DNA of 64,000 nucleotides, from the NCBI GenBank assembly GCA_029817715.1, contig JARUPY010000607.1:5766001-5830000 (forward strand), written 5' to 3'. Below are positions 1-13,344 of this stretch, in pieces; position 1 is the stretch's first letter; each line of letters starts with the position of its first letter. The stretch is from Melastoma dodecandrum (taxonomy: Eukaryota; Streptophyta; Magnoliopsida; Myrtales; Melastomataceae). A model generated the notes under the pieces. It saw nothing but the letters and a program-made list of their open reading frames with translations, did no database searches and was not told the DNA's origin. The translations under genes and the position numbers were made by a program.

Positions 1-1788
1 GTTTTAACCAATTTTACCACAATTTTGTTTTCTATCAATGACTGTATCACTTCAATTTTATATCTCGATTGTGACATCATTAACGCCGACTTGTTATATC
101 CGCTATATTACTTATGACACTAAAATTGATTACGTCCGACAATCTGGAAGAGTTTAATTGAAAAATAATATTTTATCTTTTTCGAGTAAAAGAATTTCCT
201 TTACACCCCGACCCAACCGTGAAATCCAAATCCCTCCCAGGTCTCCACGATTCTAGAAAATCACGACGAACAACGACCCAAGTGTGAATATGAGTGAAGT
301 GTCGTTAATTGCGGATGTTGTCAACGTGGAAGAAGAGCCGTGTTTTACCCAAGGGGCTAAAGTCATGTACGTAGAATTAAACATTATTCCATTTCGTAAC
401 TGTTATTAGATCGTCTTCCTACTTATTTCATTCAGTCTTTAATTAAATCTCGTTAGGGCCTAATAAAAAATATGAATATGAATAGTGAAACAGTGGAATT
501 ATTTTGTAACGGACCAATAGACTCGTACTTCATTCGTTCATTTGTACGTACTTTTAATAAATTTTGTTAATGGGTTTAATAAAATAAAATAAAAAATGAA
601 ATAGTAAAATTTTCATAATGTGAAATCCTCGTATTACAATTTTCCATCGGTGCTTTATAGAAAATGAATAGTAAAATCATGTATCTCACGGTATAAGAAT
701 TTAAACACGACTTTCATTCGAATGTTTCTCTTTGGTGGTGTCCTCACCTACATAGTAACCCTTACCTTCGGCAGTCCTCACCTACACAGCAACCCACTGC
801 GACTTCCCTTACGTGGTGTTCTTAAGACAATTACTTCGTGGTGAACCCTTATCCAAGGTGTTCCTGCATACAAAGAAGGTAGTGTATAAGCTAGTCAATC
901 ACTCACCTTCTACGCTCCCAAAATAAAAACTATTCACTCCAGCCCACTGCACGCTGGTACGCCACAACCTCCTGTCGGAGGTCCCCTCTAATGTTATCCT
1001 CACACTCCAACCAAGAGTTCCCCAAGCCCATAAGGTTACCATCACAGAGGCTTCACCAACACTATAGCTTTTTGCAACTCTAGCTTCTTTCCGTTTGTGA
1101 CTAATCACACACACGACAACTCATACACGTACACACTCATAGTCTCTGACTCTTACACCACTTGTTTATTAGACCAAATTCACCTATTATAAAGAAGATT
1201 CAAAAACTAAATGTAAAAAACTAATATTAACAAGAATATGTTTTGCACAAAACGACTAAGTAATCAATATATAAATTCCAAATATACAATAGGCGTTACT
1301 GTCAAGCAGAAGTTTGGGTTACATTCCCTCTCTCTCTCCGTACTCGAATGGCCATAATATCGTCGCCGTAAATAGAGACATGGTAACGATGTGTGGTAGA
1401 TGCTTGATTTCGAATTGTGACGAGGGGAAGGGGGTCTCAACCTTGGGTTGAGGAAGAGTCATCCACTCCCTTGGTTGGTGAAGGATGGTGTATCTTCTCG
1501 GAGAGGAGAGAAGCCATCCAAAGTCATTCTTAGTAGAGACGTCCTCCCCGGTTGAGTGAGGGAGAGTCTCGGTGATGTATGATAACATAGGTGTACGTGA
1601 TTGTTCGATGTTGCATATGTTTCCACCTTGCTTGAGCGTGTATCGAATAGTGAAATGATGCTCCTGGAGCCGTTTGTTTTAAAAATAAAGGAACGGCTGG
1701 AGAAGTGGTTGTGTCCTTGGTATTCCGTTAGGAAATTCTCTCCGGAAAATGGTGAGGGTAAACCATTGGTTATGTGTCAAGGATAAGA
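1..1788. other. Intergenic DNA, no gene supported
   Basis: AT-rich plant intergenic sequence. The short open frames here show no family motif, no splice-compatible continuation and no codon pattern that I trust. The last bases, TAAGA at 1784-1788, are the left copy of the target-site duplication of the adjacent Tekay element. Before that insertion this sequence continued directly into 11503 onwards. The stretch 1600-1788 may be older repeat remnant, but I cannot name it. Confidence 0.6.
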
Positions 1789-3858
1789 TGTAACGACCCG
1801 GAATTTCGGATATGGTAATATATTATTTGGATTGGAATGTTGACTAGAACCTAGAACGTTTGACCGAACAAAGTTTAATTAATGATTAGTTACGTGAACA
1901 AAGGCACAAACTTAAGAGTATATATAGAACAAACGGATTCGAGTTAAGGCAATATGCTACACCATCTGTTGGTGGATGAGGTATGGGATAAGAAATCTAA
2001 AGGAAGCATGTGATGACTATCCAGACCCCATCGGATGAGATACGAGCCAGCGAAATATTATAATAAAAATTTAATGAACATTTCAAGGGGGTCAGATGGG
2101 CATAGATTAAGGTAGGGGGGATAACATTTCTTATCCTCCTCTCTACCACACGCTGGGCTGAAGGAATTTTAAGAAAAATGGAAAATGGAGGCTTATATGA
2201 GAAGCTCCCCGAAGCCACAGTGGGAGTGCCCCACCCACATCTACACCTTGTTACGGCTTCACCCTGCCTTAACGAGCTCGATCTTCTACGGGTGGGGTGG
2301 GGTTGCCTCTAGATTGGAGTCTTGCGAATCCGAAGCTCGTGCTTGGGCGAGGCCAGGAGGGAGTGGATCGGCCTTGGTGAGGCCAGCGTGGTACGAACGC
2401 GATTACGTGGGATCCGAAAACGGTACGTTTCCCCTCCTCCCTTCGTCTGTCTTCTTCTTGCTTGCTTGTCCGTTTTGTGGATCGCGTGGGTAGGACGATG
2501 GGAGGCGGGTAGGTTGGGTTGGTCGCGGTTCGTTTAGCCCCGGGTCTGTGGGTCCCGTCTGGTTGCGCGTCTTGTGGTCTGAATGCCGTCTGAACCGTGA
2601 GACTTCTGTGGGTGCGTGATCCTCTGGAGCATCGTGAACGGTTATGCTACGGGCGTTCCAAGGGAGATGGAGTCTCCGCCAATGAAGTGTGGCAGCAGAA
2701 CCTCCACGGGAGGGATTGCCTTGCTTGGTCGGGGTGTGCATGTGTCCCTGGTTTCTCGGTCGATTGGGTTGTTGATGTGGTCTGTTGGTTTGTGAATTCC
2801 AGGGACTCTTGACCGATTGACTTCTGAAATATAGAAATTTGTTGTGGGTGGTAATTGGACGGATTGGCCATGGATTCCTTGAGGCTGTGTGTGGGCGCGT
2901 GTTAGGATGTGAATGAATAATACCTTGGGGTCTTACCGAAGAATTCCCTCTGTACCCCGAGTAAACAAACAAGAGAAAATCCTGGGGTCTTACAGGGGGG
3001 TTGCTTCGTTACCTCGCGGTTGTTGTGAGATAAATGACTAATGGTGCGTCGGCAGATTGTCCTTCCGAGATTATGGCTTCAATTATCTGTTGTTGGGACT
3101 CTAAAATTGTTGGGCGATTACTGGATTGTTGATGAGACATGTTTCCCGGCTGTGATGTCGGAGGAGAACGGGGAGGCGACGACCACTCGCGGTCGTGCCT
3201 GCTGGCCGTTTCCCGGGCGCTCCCGGAGGAGTGGATGGGGACGCACTGTAATGGTCCTGGCATCCGGTGGAAGTGTTGTTATGGTGAGGAAGGAATCAGG
3301 GAAGTCGTGTTTATTATTTTATGATTGTTAGTAATTTTTGTTATGCGTACTGCTTTTACGCGTGATGAATTTAAGTTTATGTGTTCCTTTTGAATGATAT
3401 TATTTATCCGCATTGCTCTAATTCCTGTGGCTTGGATGCATAGTGGCAATAAACTGTTTCCAAATGGATGCACGCTAGGATGATGTTAGGGGTCACATGA
3501 CATTATAATTGTCTATAACTATCATGGTTGGATTTGGGACTTCTGCTGTTAAGATGTGTGTTGCATAAAAGGGATTTTCGGAAATACATAATTAGGGTGT
3601 GTATAGTAGTCTCATGTTTCGTATGTGCATAGGGTGAGGCGTACTCGGCGATTTATCGCTGACCCCAATAGGGGACTATTTTTTAGTGTGACGCAGGAAT
3701 AAGATGGTACAGAGTACACGTGGCTCGGACTCACGAGATAAAACAGTACAGGCGCCACGGTGGAGGTATCGTTTCGTCGCTTCCGCAGTTTGACCGTCAA
3801 ATGATGGGGAACTACTCTGATTAATTTGGAAAAAAAAAAAATTTTGTAGGTCGTTGCA
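1789..3858 (+). repeat. 5' LTR of the Tekay element
   Basis: Begins TGTAACGACCCGG and ends GTTGCA, 2070 bp, nearly identical to 9428-11497. A TATA-like tract (TATATATAGAAC) lies near 1919-1930. The many short open frames inside both LTRs are mirrored copies of one another, and I do not consider them genes. Confidence 0.95.
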
Positions 3859-3860
3859 GT

Positions 3861-3872
3861 TGGTATCAGAGC
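3861..3872 (+). other. Primer-binding site, initiator tRNA-Met type
   Basis: TGGTATCAGAGC lies two bases after the 5' LTR. It is the standard complement of the 3' end of plant initiator tRNA-Met, used to prime minus-strand cDNA by most chromoviruses. Confidence 0.95.
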
Positions 3873-4202
3873 GCAGTTAGTTGGAGTAATAAGGTGGATT
3901 AGTATGCGCTTTAGGTTTAAGTGAAAAAGAATAGTAAACTCGCCCGTGAATGATAAGACTTGACAGTGTCTGGCAAAGTAAATAAAAGATAGACACAGGC
4001 GCACTCACCTTTGTCAGGGAATCTTTCTGAGTGCGAATAGACTTGACAGGGTACAGTAGGCGTGCCCGTGAGTTGAAAAGAGTACACGGATGGCTAGATG
4101 ACAAACGAAAACTTACTATAAATACGACTGAGGAGCAGTCAGTGAAAAATCACATCCTAGCCAGAAAAATCACAAGTAATACCCCTAGTGAATCCAGTTA
4201 GT

Positions 4203-4651
4203 ATGGAAAATCGCGGCGAAGGTCGACACCCAGGACGCATGCATGAGCTATCCAAAGCCCCAGTGGTGATCTAGAGGGTGAAACTCCAGAGATTCCAGAA
4301 GCCGGAGACGCTCCGAACTGGGCCCCAGACAATGAGTTCCAGCCGCCGTTTGTCACTGTACCGGAGTGCTTGCATCTTCTGACAGGATTCTTGACCGGCG
4401 TATACCATGGTTCACCCCTACCAGAGCTTACTCTCTCACAGTTGAGGCGTCTGATAGCAGACCTTGCAGCGATTGAGGATGAGGACGTTCCCATCTACCG
4501 TCTTGAGAAATGCCGACAATTTCGGGACCTTGTGAATAGTATCCCCGGACTGGACCGACGTGTAGAGGACTTCCATCTAGGACTCTTTGAGGCTGCCCGT
4601 AGGGAGCTTGAGGTTGCAGTAGCTGACTACGCGCGTGGTCCCCAGAATTGA
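4203..4651 (+). pseudogene. Leader ORF upstream of gag in the Tekay element (one frameshift)
   Basis: ATG at 4203 opens a frame of about 22 codons (MENRGEGRHPGR...). A switch of reading frame near 4265 then gives an uninterrupted acidic frame to the TGA at 4649-4651, ending YARGPQN. The combined product would be about 150 residues, rich in Leu, Glu and Asp, probably helical and without a recognisable domain. The coding-like stretch is much longer than expected for a leader and is separated from gag by 299 bp. It could be a leader peptide gene that has lost its frame here, or a chance frame. I do not recognise a family. Confidence 0.4.
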
Positions 4652-4950
4652 ACTCAGACTTGTGTGTGAACTGAGTGTAATCGTCGTGTGTGAGTGAGAA
4701 TCTTGTCAGAGTGTGTGAATGGTCATTCTGGTACTGTTACCATGTGATCGACAGATTGCAGGCGAATAGTAACCCTGCATGTATGAGTGTCAGTTTTTAA
4801 TAAATTGCGAATTATTGGACTTTGAATCTTGGTAGTATAAAAGGTTGTAGATTCACCAGTTTGAAACACACCAATCTCGAGTACTAAACCTTTCAGTTGA
4901 ACTTCTCCTGATTCCAAACTCTCTACTCAATCTTCTTTGTGAAATTCTAG

Positions 4951-7900
4951 ATGGCAGACGACGCGGGGAGCAACGCTGGAAGAAACATGCCTGAAATAGG
5001 GACGACGGTGTCCAGACACCGCCGGATAGAGATGCTGTCCGAGATAAGGCATCAGAATGCCCCTACTTACGACGGTACTGAAGGGCCGAAGAAGGCCCAG
5101 TCCTTCCTGTGGAACTGGGAACGGATCTTCGAATACCTAGACTACACTGATTTGGAGAAGGCGGCACTGGTGGAACACCATCTGAGGGATAACGCATTTC
5201 TATGGTGGAAGTCTTCTCGAGCTGCCGCCAGAACACACTACCAGGGGACGGCTTGGGTGCAGTTTTGCCAAGCCTTTCTGGACAAATATTTCCCAGCCAC
5301 TTTAAGAAGGGCCAAGATCCGAGAGTTCGAGTTATTGGAGCAGGGAGATATGTCGGTGGACGAGCACGAGCGTCGATTCACGGATCTCTCAAAGTTTGCC
5401 CCCCACCTGGTAGCCACACCGGAACTAAAGGCGCACCGGTACATTGAGAGTCTGGACCCCAGGATTCGGGGGAGGTTATCATCGTTCATGCTGCAGACGT
5501 ACGAGGAAATGTACCACCGGGCACAGCTTATCGAGAAGTCGTTGAAGGCAGAGGATGAGCACGCGGCACGTAAGGGGAGATCGGAGGCTGGACCATCGAG
5601 GAAGTCTGGAGGATTCTTTCATGGCGTCAGCCGATTCTTCAGTGGGGACAGGAGGTCTGGTACGAGTGGGATATCAAAGCCCAGCGGGTATGGTCGCGGA
5701 GCGCGGCCATCTCACTCGCCCACTTGCTCACGGTGTGGGCGAGCCCATGGTGGTATGTCGTGCCCTGCATCCACGCTTAGCTGCTATCTGTGTGGTCAGC
5801 AAGGCCACATTAAAGCTCGTTGCCCGCAGCTGGCGGGTAATAGATCGGGCGGTGCTGGTCCATCGTTTTCTGGGTCTCGTAACATGCCAGACAGGAGCGG
5901 ATCAAGGGGTTCCATCAATCAACCTTCTGGATCGGGACAAGTGAATGTGATGGGCCGAGGACAGGCAGGCCCTGCCAACAATGCCATGTCAGGTATGATC
6001 CTTGTAAATGGATGGGATGCCATTGCTCTATTCGATACAGGAGCTACCCATTCGTTTATTTCTCAAAGTTTCGTGGATGAAAGGGGGTTCAGGATTGATG
6101 TGGGAGGCAGTCCCCTGAGGGTATGGATGCCTAATGGGGAGAGCATGCCGATGCAATCAGTATGCAGGAATTGCGAGATAACGGTAAACTTTTTCCAGTC
6201 ATGGATTGATTTGGTTGTCTTTCAGATCAGGGGCTTTGACGTCATACTGGGGATGGACTGGCTGATGACGTGCCACGCCATGGTGGATTGCGTCAGAAGA
6301 GAGATTTTATTCAAAGTTCCAGGACAGCCAGTCTGTGCATACTCCGGACAGGAGTACCAGTGTGACGGGATTCCCTTGATAGCGGCGATGGAGGCCCAGC
6401 GGATCTTGCGTGAGGGTGGCGAAGCTTTTCTGGCAGTGGTGCTGAATCTGAAGGAGGAACTTCCGAGTTTGCAGGACATCTCCGTAGTACGGGATTACGA
6501 GGATGTGTTCCCGGAGGAACTTCCTGGATTACCACCGTCTAGAGAAGTGGATTTCGTGATTGATGTTGTTCCAGGTACGGAACCTATTTCCCGAGCCCCG
6601 TATCGTATGGGCTTTGCTGAGTTAAGAGAGTTGAAGGTGCAACTTCAGGAGTTATTAGATAACGGGTTTATACGCCCCAGTGTGTCTCCGTGGGGTGCAC
6701 CTGTGTTGTTTGTGAAAAAGAAAGACGGTACGATGAGGATGTGTATTGACTATCGTTTGCTGAATAAAGCCACCATCAAAAATCGTTATCCTTTGCCGCG
6801 TATTGAGGATCTTTTTGATCAGCTTCAGGGATCCGTGGTTTACTCAAAAATCGACTTGAGATCAGGATATCATCAGATCAGGGTGCGAGATTCGGATGTC
6901 ATGAAAACAGCTTTCCGCACCAGGTATGGACACTACGAATTCTTGGTGATGTCGTTCGGTCTGACCAATGCTCCAGCAGCATTCATGGAGTTGATGAACC
7001 GCATTTTCAGACCCTACCTTGATCAGTTTGTAGTGGTGTTCATTGACGACATTCTGGTATATTCCAAAAGTATGGAGGAACACGCGGATCACCTGAGATT
7101 GGTTCTAGAAGTTCTGCGACAAAATCAGTTGTACGCCAAGCTTAGTAAGTGCGAATTCTGGATGACCAGTGTGAGCTTTTTGGGGCATGTGGTTTCTGCA
7201 GAAGGTATTGCAGTAGACCCAGCGAAAGTTGAAGCCGTCTTAAACTGGCCCCGTCCCACGACAGTAACGGAAATGCGAAGCTTCCTCGGGTTGGCTGGGT
7301 ACTATAGACGGTTTATCGAGGGTTTCTCCAGGATCGCTCGATCGTTGACCCAATTATTGAAGAAAGGCATCGCGTTTGAATGGACCCATGAGTGCGAGGA
7401 GAGCTTTGTAGAACTAAAGAAGCGCCTTACTTCGGCGCCAGTTCTGGTGTTGCCCAGTGGCAGTGGCGGCTTTGCGGTGTACTGTGATGCTTCGTATCAT
7501 GGATTAGGAGCAGTTTTGATGCAGCATGGGAGAGTTGTAGCTTATGCCTCCAGACAACTAAAAGTACATGAGCAGAATTATCCCACGCATGACTTAGAGT
7601 TAGCAGCAGTCGTATTCGTGCTGAAATTATGGAGACACTACCTGTATGGTGAGACATTCGAGATATTCACCGACCATAAGAGCCTGAAGTATCTGTTCTC
7701 TCAGGATGAGTTAAACATGAGGCAGAGGCGGTGGATGGAGCTGTTAAAGGATTATGATTGCACAATTTCCTACCACCCAGGTAGAGCTAATGTAGTGGCT
7801 GATGCCCTGAGTCGTAAAACTGCCTCCTTAGCGAGCATCGAGGTAGAAGAATGGCGATTGCGCGAGCAAGTAAACGAGATTGGGGTTAGAATGGGTTTCT

Positions 7901-9378
7901 GTGGTAATGAGGCTATGCTCGCGACAATGATTATAGGGTCTGAGCTTGTTGATAAGATTCGTCAGGCTCAGAATCGGGACCCGTACTTGGTAGAAGCAAG
8001 AGCGGGAATACCACGGCAGGTGAACGATGAGTTTATTATATCAGACGATGGGTTGGTGCGCTTTCAGGGTCGTATATGCGTACCAACTCAGGACGACCTG
8101 CGCACTCAGATTTTGGAGGAGGCGCACCAGAGTGCTTACAGTATTCACCCCGGAGTCACAAAGATGTACCATAATCTGAAGAAACAATACTGGTGGCCAG
8201 GTATGAAAAGAGACGTGGCACAGTATGTTAGTCGCTGCTTGACTTGTCAAAGAGTCAAGATTGAGCACAGACGACCGGGGGGAGAGTTGCAGCCATTACC
8301 TATACCTAAGTGGAAATGGGATGAAATTGCTATGGATTTCGTCACGAACCTACCAAGGGGCGCTCATGGATTTGATTCAGTGTGGGTGATTGTTGACAGA
8401 CTGACCAAGTCTGGGCACTTCATCCCTATCCGTTTGACTTACTCAGTAGAGAAACTAGCCAAGCTGTACGTGAAGGAGGTCATTCGTCTTCACGGAGTAC
8501 CGAGCGTGATAGTGTCAGACAGAGACGCGAGATTCACTTCACGCTTCTGGAGTACGATACAGCAAGCAATGGGCACAAGGTTGAGGATGAGTACAGCTTT
8601 TCATCCTCAAACAGATGGACAGACAGAACGAGTTATTCAGATCCTTGAGGACATGTTGAGGGCTTGCGCCCTGGAGATGGAGGGTTCGTGGGTTGGACAG
8701 TTACCTCCGGTGGAATTCTCGTACAACAATAGTTATCAACAGAGTATTCAGATGGCACCGTTTGAGGCTCTGTATGGCCGCCCTTGTAGAACTCCTTTAT
8801 GTTGGAATGAGGGCGGAGAGTGTGTCGAGCTTGGTCCTGATATGGTACGAGAGACCACTGAGGCGATTCGACTCATACAGGATCGCCTTCGCGCCGCGCA
8901 GAGTAGACAAAAGAGCTATGCAGATAGGCGGCGCAGACCCCTTGAATTCGAGGTGGGAGACTATGTTCTTTTAAAACTCTCTCCTACTAAGATGAATCTG
9001 AGATTTGGATTGAGAGGGAAGTTGAGCCCACGCTATATTGGACCCTATGAAATTCTAGAGAGGATCGGAAACGCAGCTTACAGATTAGCCTTACCACCTA
9101 GGTTGTCTGATATCCACAACGTGTTTCACGTATCCATGCTCAGGAAATACGTTCTGGATCCTCGACATGTGCTACATGATGAGCAGATTGAGGTGGCTCC
9201 AAACTTACAGGTCACTACGGAGCCCGTGGAGATAGTTGATAGGATGGAGAAACAGCTCCGTCATCGAGTGGTTCCTATGGTGCGGATACGTTGGTTACAT
9301 GGGAATATTGAGGAGTTCACTTGGGAAACAGAATCCAAGATGAAAGAGATGTATCCGTACTTATTTGAGCGAGAGTAA
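4951..9378 (+). CDS. Gag-Pol polyprotein of the Tekay-lineage retrotransposon (1475 aa, intact)
   Basis: A single frame encodes all proteins for particle assembly, reverse transcription and integration. The retrotransposon Gag domain lies at about residues 60-190. A CCHC zinc knuckle follows (C278, C281, H286, C291). The aspartic protease has DTGA at 362-365. Reverse transcriptase carries FIDD with catalytic D699-D700. RNase H shows YCDAS around D846. The integrase HHCC zinc domain has H1059, H1066, C1096 and C1099. The DD35E core is D1129, D1190, E1226 with exact 35-residue spacing. A GPY/F-type module (YIGPYEIL) is followed by a terminal chromodomain-like segment (VRIRWLHGN...EEFTWE) that, from known chromoviruses, steers integration to particular chromatin. 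No stop or frameshift was found, and the start is the first ATG with full Gag. Proteolysis by the internal protease is expected. Confidence 0.96.
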   Translation: MADDAGSNAGRNMPEIGTTVSRHRRIEMLSEIRHQNAPTYDGTEGPKKAQSFLWNWERIFEYLDYTDLEKAALVEHHLRDNAFLWWKSSRAAARTHYQGTAWVQFCQAFLDKYFPATLRRAKIREFELLEQGDMSVDEHERRFTDLSKFAPHLVATPELKAHRYIESLDPRIRGRLSSFMLQTYEEMYHRAQLIEKSLKAEDEHAARKGRSEAGPSRKSGGFFHGVSRFFSGDRRSGTSGISKPSGYGRGARPSHSPTCSRCGRAHGGMSCPASTLSCYLCGQQGHIKARCPQLAGNRSGGAGPSFSGSRNMPDRSGSRGSINQPSGSGQVNVMGRGQAGPANNAMSGMILVNGWDAIALFDTGATHSFISQSFVDERGFRIDVGGSPLRVWMPNGESMPMQSVCRNCEITVNFFQSWIDLVVFQIRGFDVILGMDWLMTCHAMVDCVRREILFKVPGQPVCAYSGQEYQCDGIPLIAAMEAQRILREGGEAFLAVVLNLKEELPSLQDISVVRDYEDVFPEELPGLPPSREVDFVIDVVPGTEPISRAPYRMGFAELRELKVQLQELLDNGFIRPSVSPWGAPVLFVKKKDGTMRMCIDYRLLNKATIKNRYPLPRIEDLFDQLQGSVVYSKIDLRSGYHQIRVRDSDVMKTAFRTRYGHYEFLVMSFGLTNAPAAFMELMNRIFRPYLDQFVVVFIDDILVYSKSMEEHADHLRLVLEVLRQNQLYAKLSKCEFWMTSVSFLGHVVSAEGIAVDPAKVEAVLNWPRPTTVTEMRSFLGLAGYYRRFIEGFSRIARSLTQLLKKGIAFEWTHECEESFVELKKRLTSAPVLVLPSGSGGFAVYCDASYHGLGAVLMQHGRVVAYASRQLKVHEQNYPTHDLELAAVVFVLKLWRHYLYGETFEIFTDHKSLKYLFSQDELNMRQRRWMELLKDYDCTISYHPGRANVVADALSRKTASLASIEVEEWRLREQVNEIGVRMGFCGNEAMLATMIIGSELVDKIRQAQNRDPYLVEARAGIPRQVNDEFIISDDGLVRFQGRICVPTQDDLRTQILEEAHQSAYSIHPGVTKMYHNLKKQYWWPGMKRDVAQYVSRCLTCQRVKIEHRRPGGELQPLPIPKWKWDEIAMDFVTNLPRGAHGFDSVWVIVDRLTKSGHFIPIRLTYSVEKLAKLYVKEVIRLHGVPSVIVSDRDARFTSRFWSTIQQAMGTRLRMSTAFHPQTDGQTERVIQILEDMLRACALEMEGSWVGQLPPVEFSYNNSYQQSIQMAPFEALYGRPCRTPLCWNEGGECVELGPDMVRETTEAIRLIQDRLRAAQSRQKSYADRRRRPLEFEVGDYVLLKLSPTKMNLRFGLRGKLSPRYIGPYEILERIGNAAYRLALPPRLSDIHNVFHVSMLRKYVLDPRHVLHDEQIEVAPNLQVTTEPVEIVDRMEKQLRHRVVPMVRIRWLHGNIEEFTWETESKMKEMYPYLFERE

Positions 9379-9414
9379 TATGTACAATGAAATTTCGGGG
9401 ACGAAATTTAAATT

Positions 9415-9427
9415 AAGGGGGGTAAAT
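9415..9427 (+). other. Polypurine tract of the Tekay element
   Basis: AAGGGGGG followed by TAAAT directly precedes the TG of the 3' LTR. An upstream GGGGACGAAATTTAA segment just after the Gag-Pol stop is typical of Del/Tekay elements. It primes plus-strand DNA synthesis. Confidence 0.85.
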
Positions 9428-11497
9428 TGTAACGACCCGGAATTTCGGAAATGAAAATATATTATTTGGATTGGAATGTTGACTAGAACCTAGAACGTTT
9501 GACCGAACAAAGTTTAATTAATGATTAGTTACGTGAACAAAGGCAAAAACTTAAGGATATATATAGAACAACGGATTCGAGATAAGGCAATATGCTACAC
9601 CATCTGTGGGTGGATGAGGTATGGGATAAGAAATCTAAAGGAAGCATGTGATGACTATCCAGACCCCATCGGATGAGATACGAGCCAGCGAAATATTATA
9701 ATAAAAATTTAATGAACATTTCAAGGGGGTCAGATGGGCATAGATTAAGGTAGGGGGGATAACATTTCTTATCCTCCTCTCTACCACACGCTGGGCTGAA
9801 GGAATTTTAAGAAAAATGGAAAATGGAGGCTTATATGAGAAGCTCCCCGAAGCCACAGTGGGAGTGCCCCACCCACATCTACACCTTGTTACGGCTTCAC
9901 CCTGCCTTAACGACCTCGCTCTTCTACGGGTGGGGCGGGGTTGCCTCTAGATTGGAGTCTTGCGAATCCGAAGCTCGTGCTTGGGCGAGGCCAGGAGGGA
10001 GTGGATCGGCCTTGGTGAGGCCAGCGTGGTACGAACGCGATTACGTGGGATCCGAAAACAGTACGTCCTTTCCCCCTCCCTTCGTCTGTCTTCTTCTTCT
10101 TGCTTGTCCGTTTTGTGGATTGCGTGGGTAGGACGATGGGAGGCGGGTAGGTTGGGTTGGTCGCGGTTCATTTAGCCCCGGGTCTGTGGGTCCCGTCTGG
10201 TTGCGCGTCTTGTGGTCTGAATGCCGTCTGAACCGTGAGACTTCTGTGGGTGCGTGATCCTCTGGAGCATCGTGAACGGTTATGCTACGGGCGTTCCAAG
10301 GGAGATGGAGTCTCCGCCAATGAAGTGTGGCAGCAGAACCTCCACGGGAGGGATTGCCTTGCTTGGTCGGGGTGTGCATGTGTCCCTGGTTTCTCGGTCG
10401 ATTGGGTTGTTGATGTGGTCTGTTGGTTTGTGAATTCCAGGGACTCTTGACCGATTGACTTCTGAAATATAGAAATTTGTTGTGGGTGGTAATTGGACGG
10501 ATTGGCCATGGATTCCTTGAGGCTGTGTGTGGGCGCGTGTTAGGATGTGAATGAATAATACCTTGGGGTCTTACCGAAGAATTCCCTCTGTACCCCGAGT
10601 AAACAAACAAGAGAAAATCCTGGGGTCTTACAGGGGGGTTGCTTCGTTACCTCGCGGTTGTTGTGAGATAAATGACTAATGGTGCGTCGGCAGATTGTCC
10701 TTCCGAGATTATGGCTTCAATTATCTGTTGTTGGGACTCTAAAATTGTTGGGCGATTACTGGATTGTTGATGAGACATGTTTCCCGGCTGTGATGTCGGA
10801 GGAGAACGGGGAGGCGACGACCACTCGCGGTCGTGCCTGCTGGCCGTTTCCCGGGCGCTCCCGGAGGAGTGGATGGGGACGCACTGTAATGGTCCTGGCA
10901 TCCGGTGGAAGTGTTGTTATGGTGAGGAAGGAATCAGGGAAGTCGTGTTTATTATTTTATGATTGTTAGTAATTTTTGTTATGCGTACTGCTTTTACGCG
11001 TGATGAATTTAAGTTTATGTGTTCCTTTTGAATGATATTATTTATCCGCATTGCTCTAATTCCTGTGGCTTGGATGCATAGTGGCAATAAACTGTTTCCA
11101 AATGGATGCACGCTAGGATGATGTTAGGGGTCACATGACATTATAATTGTCTATAACTATCATTGTTGGATTTGGGACTTCTGCCATTAAGATGTGTGTT
11201 GCATAAAAGGGATTTTCGGAAATACATAATTAGGGTGTGTATAGTAGTCTCATGTTTCGTATGTGTATAGGGTGAGGCGTACTCGGCGATTTATCGCTGA
11301 CCCCAATAGGGGACTATTTTTTTAGTGTGACGCAGGAATAAGATGGTACAGAGTACACGTGGCTCGGACTCACGAGATAAAACAGTACAGGCGCCATGGT
11401 GGAGGTATAGTTTCGTCGCTTCCGCAGTTTGACCGTCAAATGATGGGGAACTACTCTGATTAATTTGGAAAAAAAAAAAAGTTTGTAGGCCGTTACA
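9428..11497 (+). repeat. 3' LTR of the Tekay element
   Basis: 2070 bp, same length as the 5' LTR. Visible differences include small substitutions near 9460-9560, a pyrimidine-run rearrangement near 10065-10100, and a few changes near 11160-11410. It is followed at once by the right target-duplication copy TAAGA. Confidence 0.95.
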
Positions 11498-13344
11498 TAA
11501 GAATATAAATTTGGCTGGATGTGATACCACTAATAAAGACTTTTGAAGGGCGGGGCATGAATAAAAAATCCCACCCCGGGGCAACCTGATTTTTTGCCTC
11601 AAAGGCCGGTGAATATTATGGAAAGAAAGGGGTCGGAATTAGGCACCCAAGAGTGTGAGCGAAAAAGGCTAGACAGTTCGGAATGCCCGGTTAAATAGTC
11701 GTTATAGACTAGCTAAACGGCCTAAATGATGGGTCAAGAATGATACGATAGATTGAAGTCGTGGTTAGCATAAAGGAGGACTTAGTCCGGGTAGAATGCA
11801 AGCAGATTCCGCGACAAACTGACAAGACGAATTAGTCTTGGAGATAGTTAAGGGGGCGGAAATAGGGACTCCGAACATCAGATTTAAGCGTTGGAGGGTT
11901 AGAATTAACTAGTACACGAGTTAACTCGATGGAAACTCGAAGGTTCGGTCGTTGAGAAGATTAAGCATTAGTAACATTAGGAATGTACTTAGTTTCGTCG
12001 ACTAACGTGGAAATGTGTCTTTCCAGGTCAAGAAGAAGTCTTCCGCTTGTTTGTAATTCTGTCATCTACATACTGTACATAACAACTAATGTAACAAAGG
12101 ACTTTGGGATTTATTATAATCTTATTTTTTTTAATTAAATAGCGAAACCTTATAACCTTTCAATACTTCGGCATTACTTCTTCAAATTAACTTCTTGTAG
12201 TAACATCTTTTCAACACACATTACCCTTTACAAATTCACCCGCGAGCTATTTTGTAGTGGCTTGGCAGACTATACTTGTGCTCATTTTTAGTAGATTTTA
12301 CTACAATTTTTTTTTTTATCCAACTAGCATAAAGTCACCATAGACATCCCTTAACACAAATGCTCTCTGGATTTACCTCATGACTTATCTACCGATTAAT
12401 ATCAAGCTTATTAACAATGGCAGGCATATTGTTGAACTGCCTCGTGCAATTGTTGAGGTATCTCAAAACATAGATCGGGCTTATTTTGCAACAGATCACA
12501 TTTTGGGCTCGTACTCAAATTCTTTATATTTCAATTTGTCCCCCACATTCCCCCATGGTTTGAAGACAATCATCAAAAAACAACAACTTGTCATTTGTTT
12601 TTGTGTACTCGCTATTTATATATCCTTCGATATTTACATTAATGTTCATTCCATGATCACTACTCCTGTCAACTGATTCTTTTGCTTTATCATTAGATAA
12701 TTTCTCTTCATTATCTTCACAATAGATATCAAACTTACCACCATTTTCACAAAGAGATGTCATCCCCATTACATCATTATCCCTAACAATTTCACGAGAC
12801 TCACTATGCCTTAGAGGAATACCGCATCTTCTCAGCTTTAAAGACCAAGTTTTTGGAAGATACGAATTGGGTAAAATAACCAACCAAATCAATGAACATC
12901 TAGCAACTTCACAGCCCGACTACCCTTATATGTAATAACGCCACTTAAATGACATACAACCACCAATATGGAGTGTCAAACTTATATGCTTTGTTGTCAT
13001 TCTGTAAAAGAACTACACAATCAATGATATCAGGACGCAGACAAAAGAACACGGACACAAGAACATAAACCTAAACTTTAAAAAACAAAATCCTTAATTA
13101 GCAGTTTGTTGTAGAAATTTAGAGCATAAATTTAGGATAAGGAGTAACCGCACTTTATTCCAATCCACGACCTAACGAGCAAAAACCTAAAGTTATGTCT
13201 GGGTATTTGGAGATGAGATGTGTAACAATAGCACTAACAGGTAGATAAATTAATATTACGACCCTTTTGGACTTTCTACGACTAATAAAACTTAACTTCA
13301 CAATGTTAGATTTCTATTCATTACATAGCCTTCATTTACAACAA
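11498..13344. other. Intergenic DNA, no gene supported
   Basis: The first part (about 11500-12000) is purine-rich and looks like an old retroelement remnant without coding motifs. An open minus-strand frame at 12524-12892 has one short Lys/Arg-Cys-Gly segment vaguely like the C-terminus of TIR-NBS-LRR proteins, but nothing else supports that reading. I see no tRNA, rRNA or exon I can defend. Confidence 0.5.

Larger units (their letters stand above)
1789..11497 (+). mobile_element. Complete Ty3/gypsy chromovirus LTR retrotransposon, Tekay (Del) lineage
   Basis: Two 2070-bp LTRs (1789-3858 and 9428-11497), both TG...CA, enclose one intact Gag-Pol frame. The 5-bp target duplication TAAGA is perfect (1784-1788 and 11498-11502). 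The primer-binding site matches the initiator tRNA-Met type, a polypurine tract precedes the 3' LTR, and Pol order is PR-RT-RH-INT with a C-terminal chromodomain. These are known features of the Tekay/Del clade. By eye the LTRs differ at only about thirty positions, so insertion is recent. With every domain and catalytic residue intact, the element could be autonomous. It sits between unnamed intergenic DNA and the 3' side of the prolidase gene. Confidence 0.95.

Noticed and set aside
1997..3473. Several open frames of 60-189 codons inside the 5' Tekay LTR, repeated at 9635-11111
   Set aside because: They are duplicated because the LTR is duplicated, overlap on both strands, and show no protein family features.
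12524..12892. 122-codon minus-strand frame with a segment resembling the C-terminus of TIR-NBS-LRR proteins
   Set aside because: Only a dozen residues look similar, no LRR or NB-ARC motif is nearby, and the remainder is low complexity.
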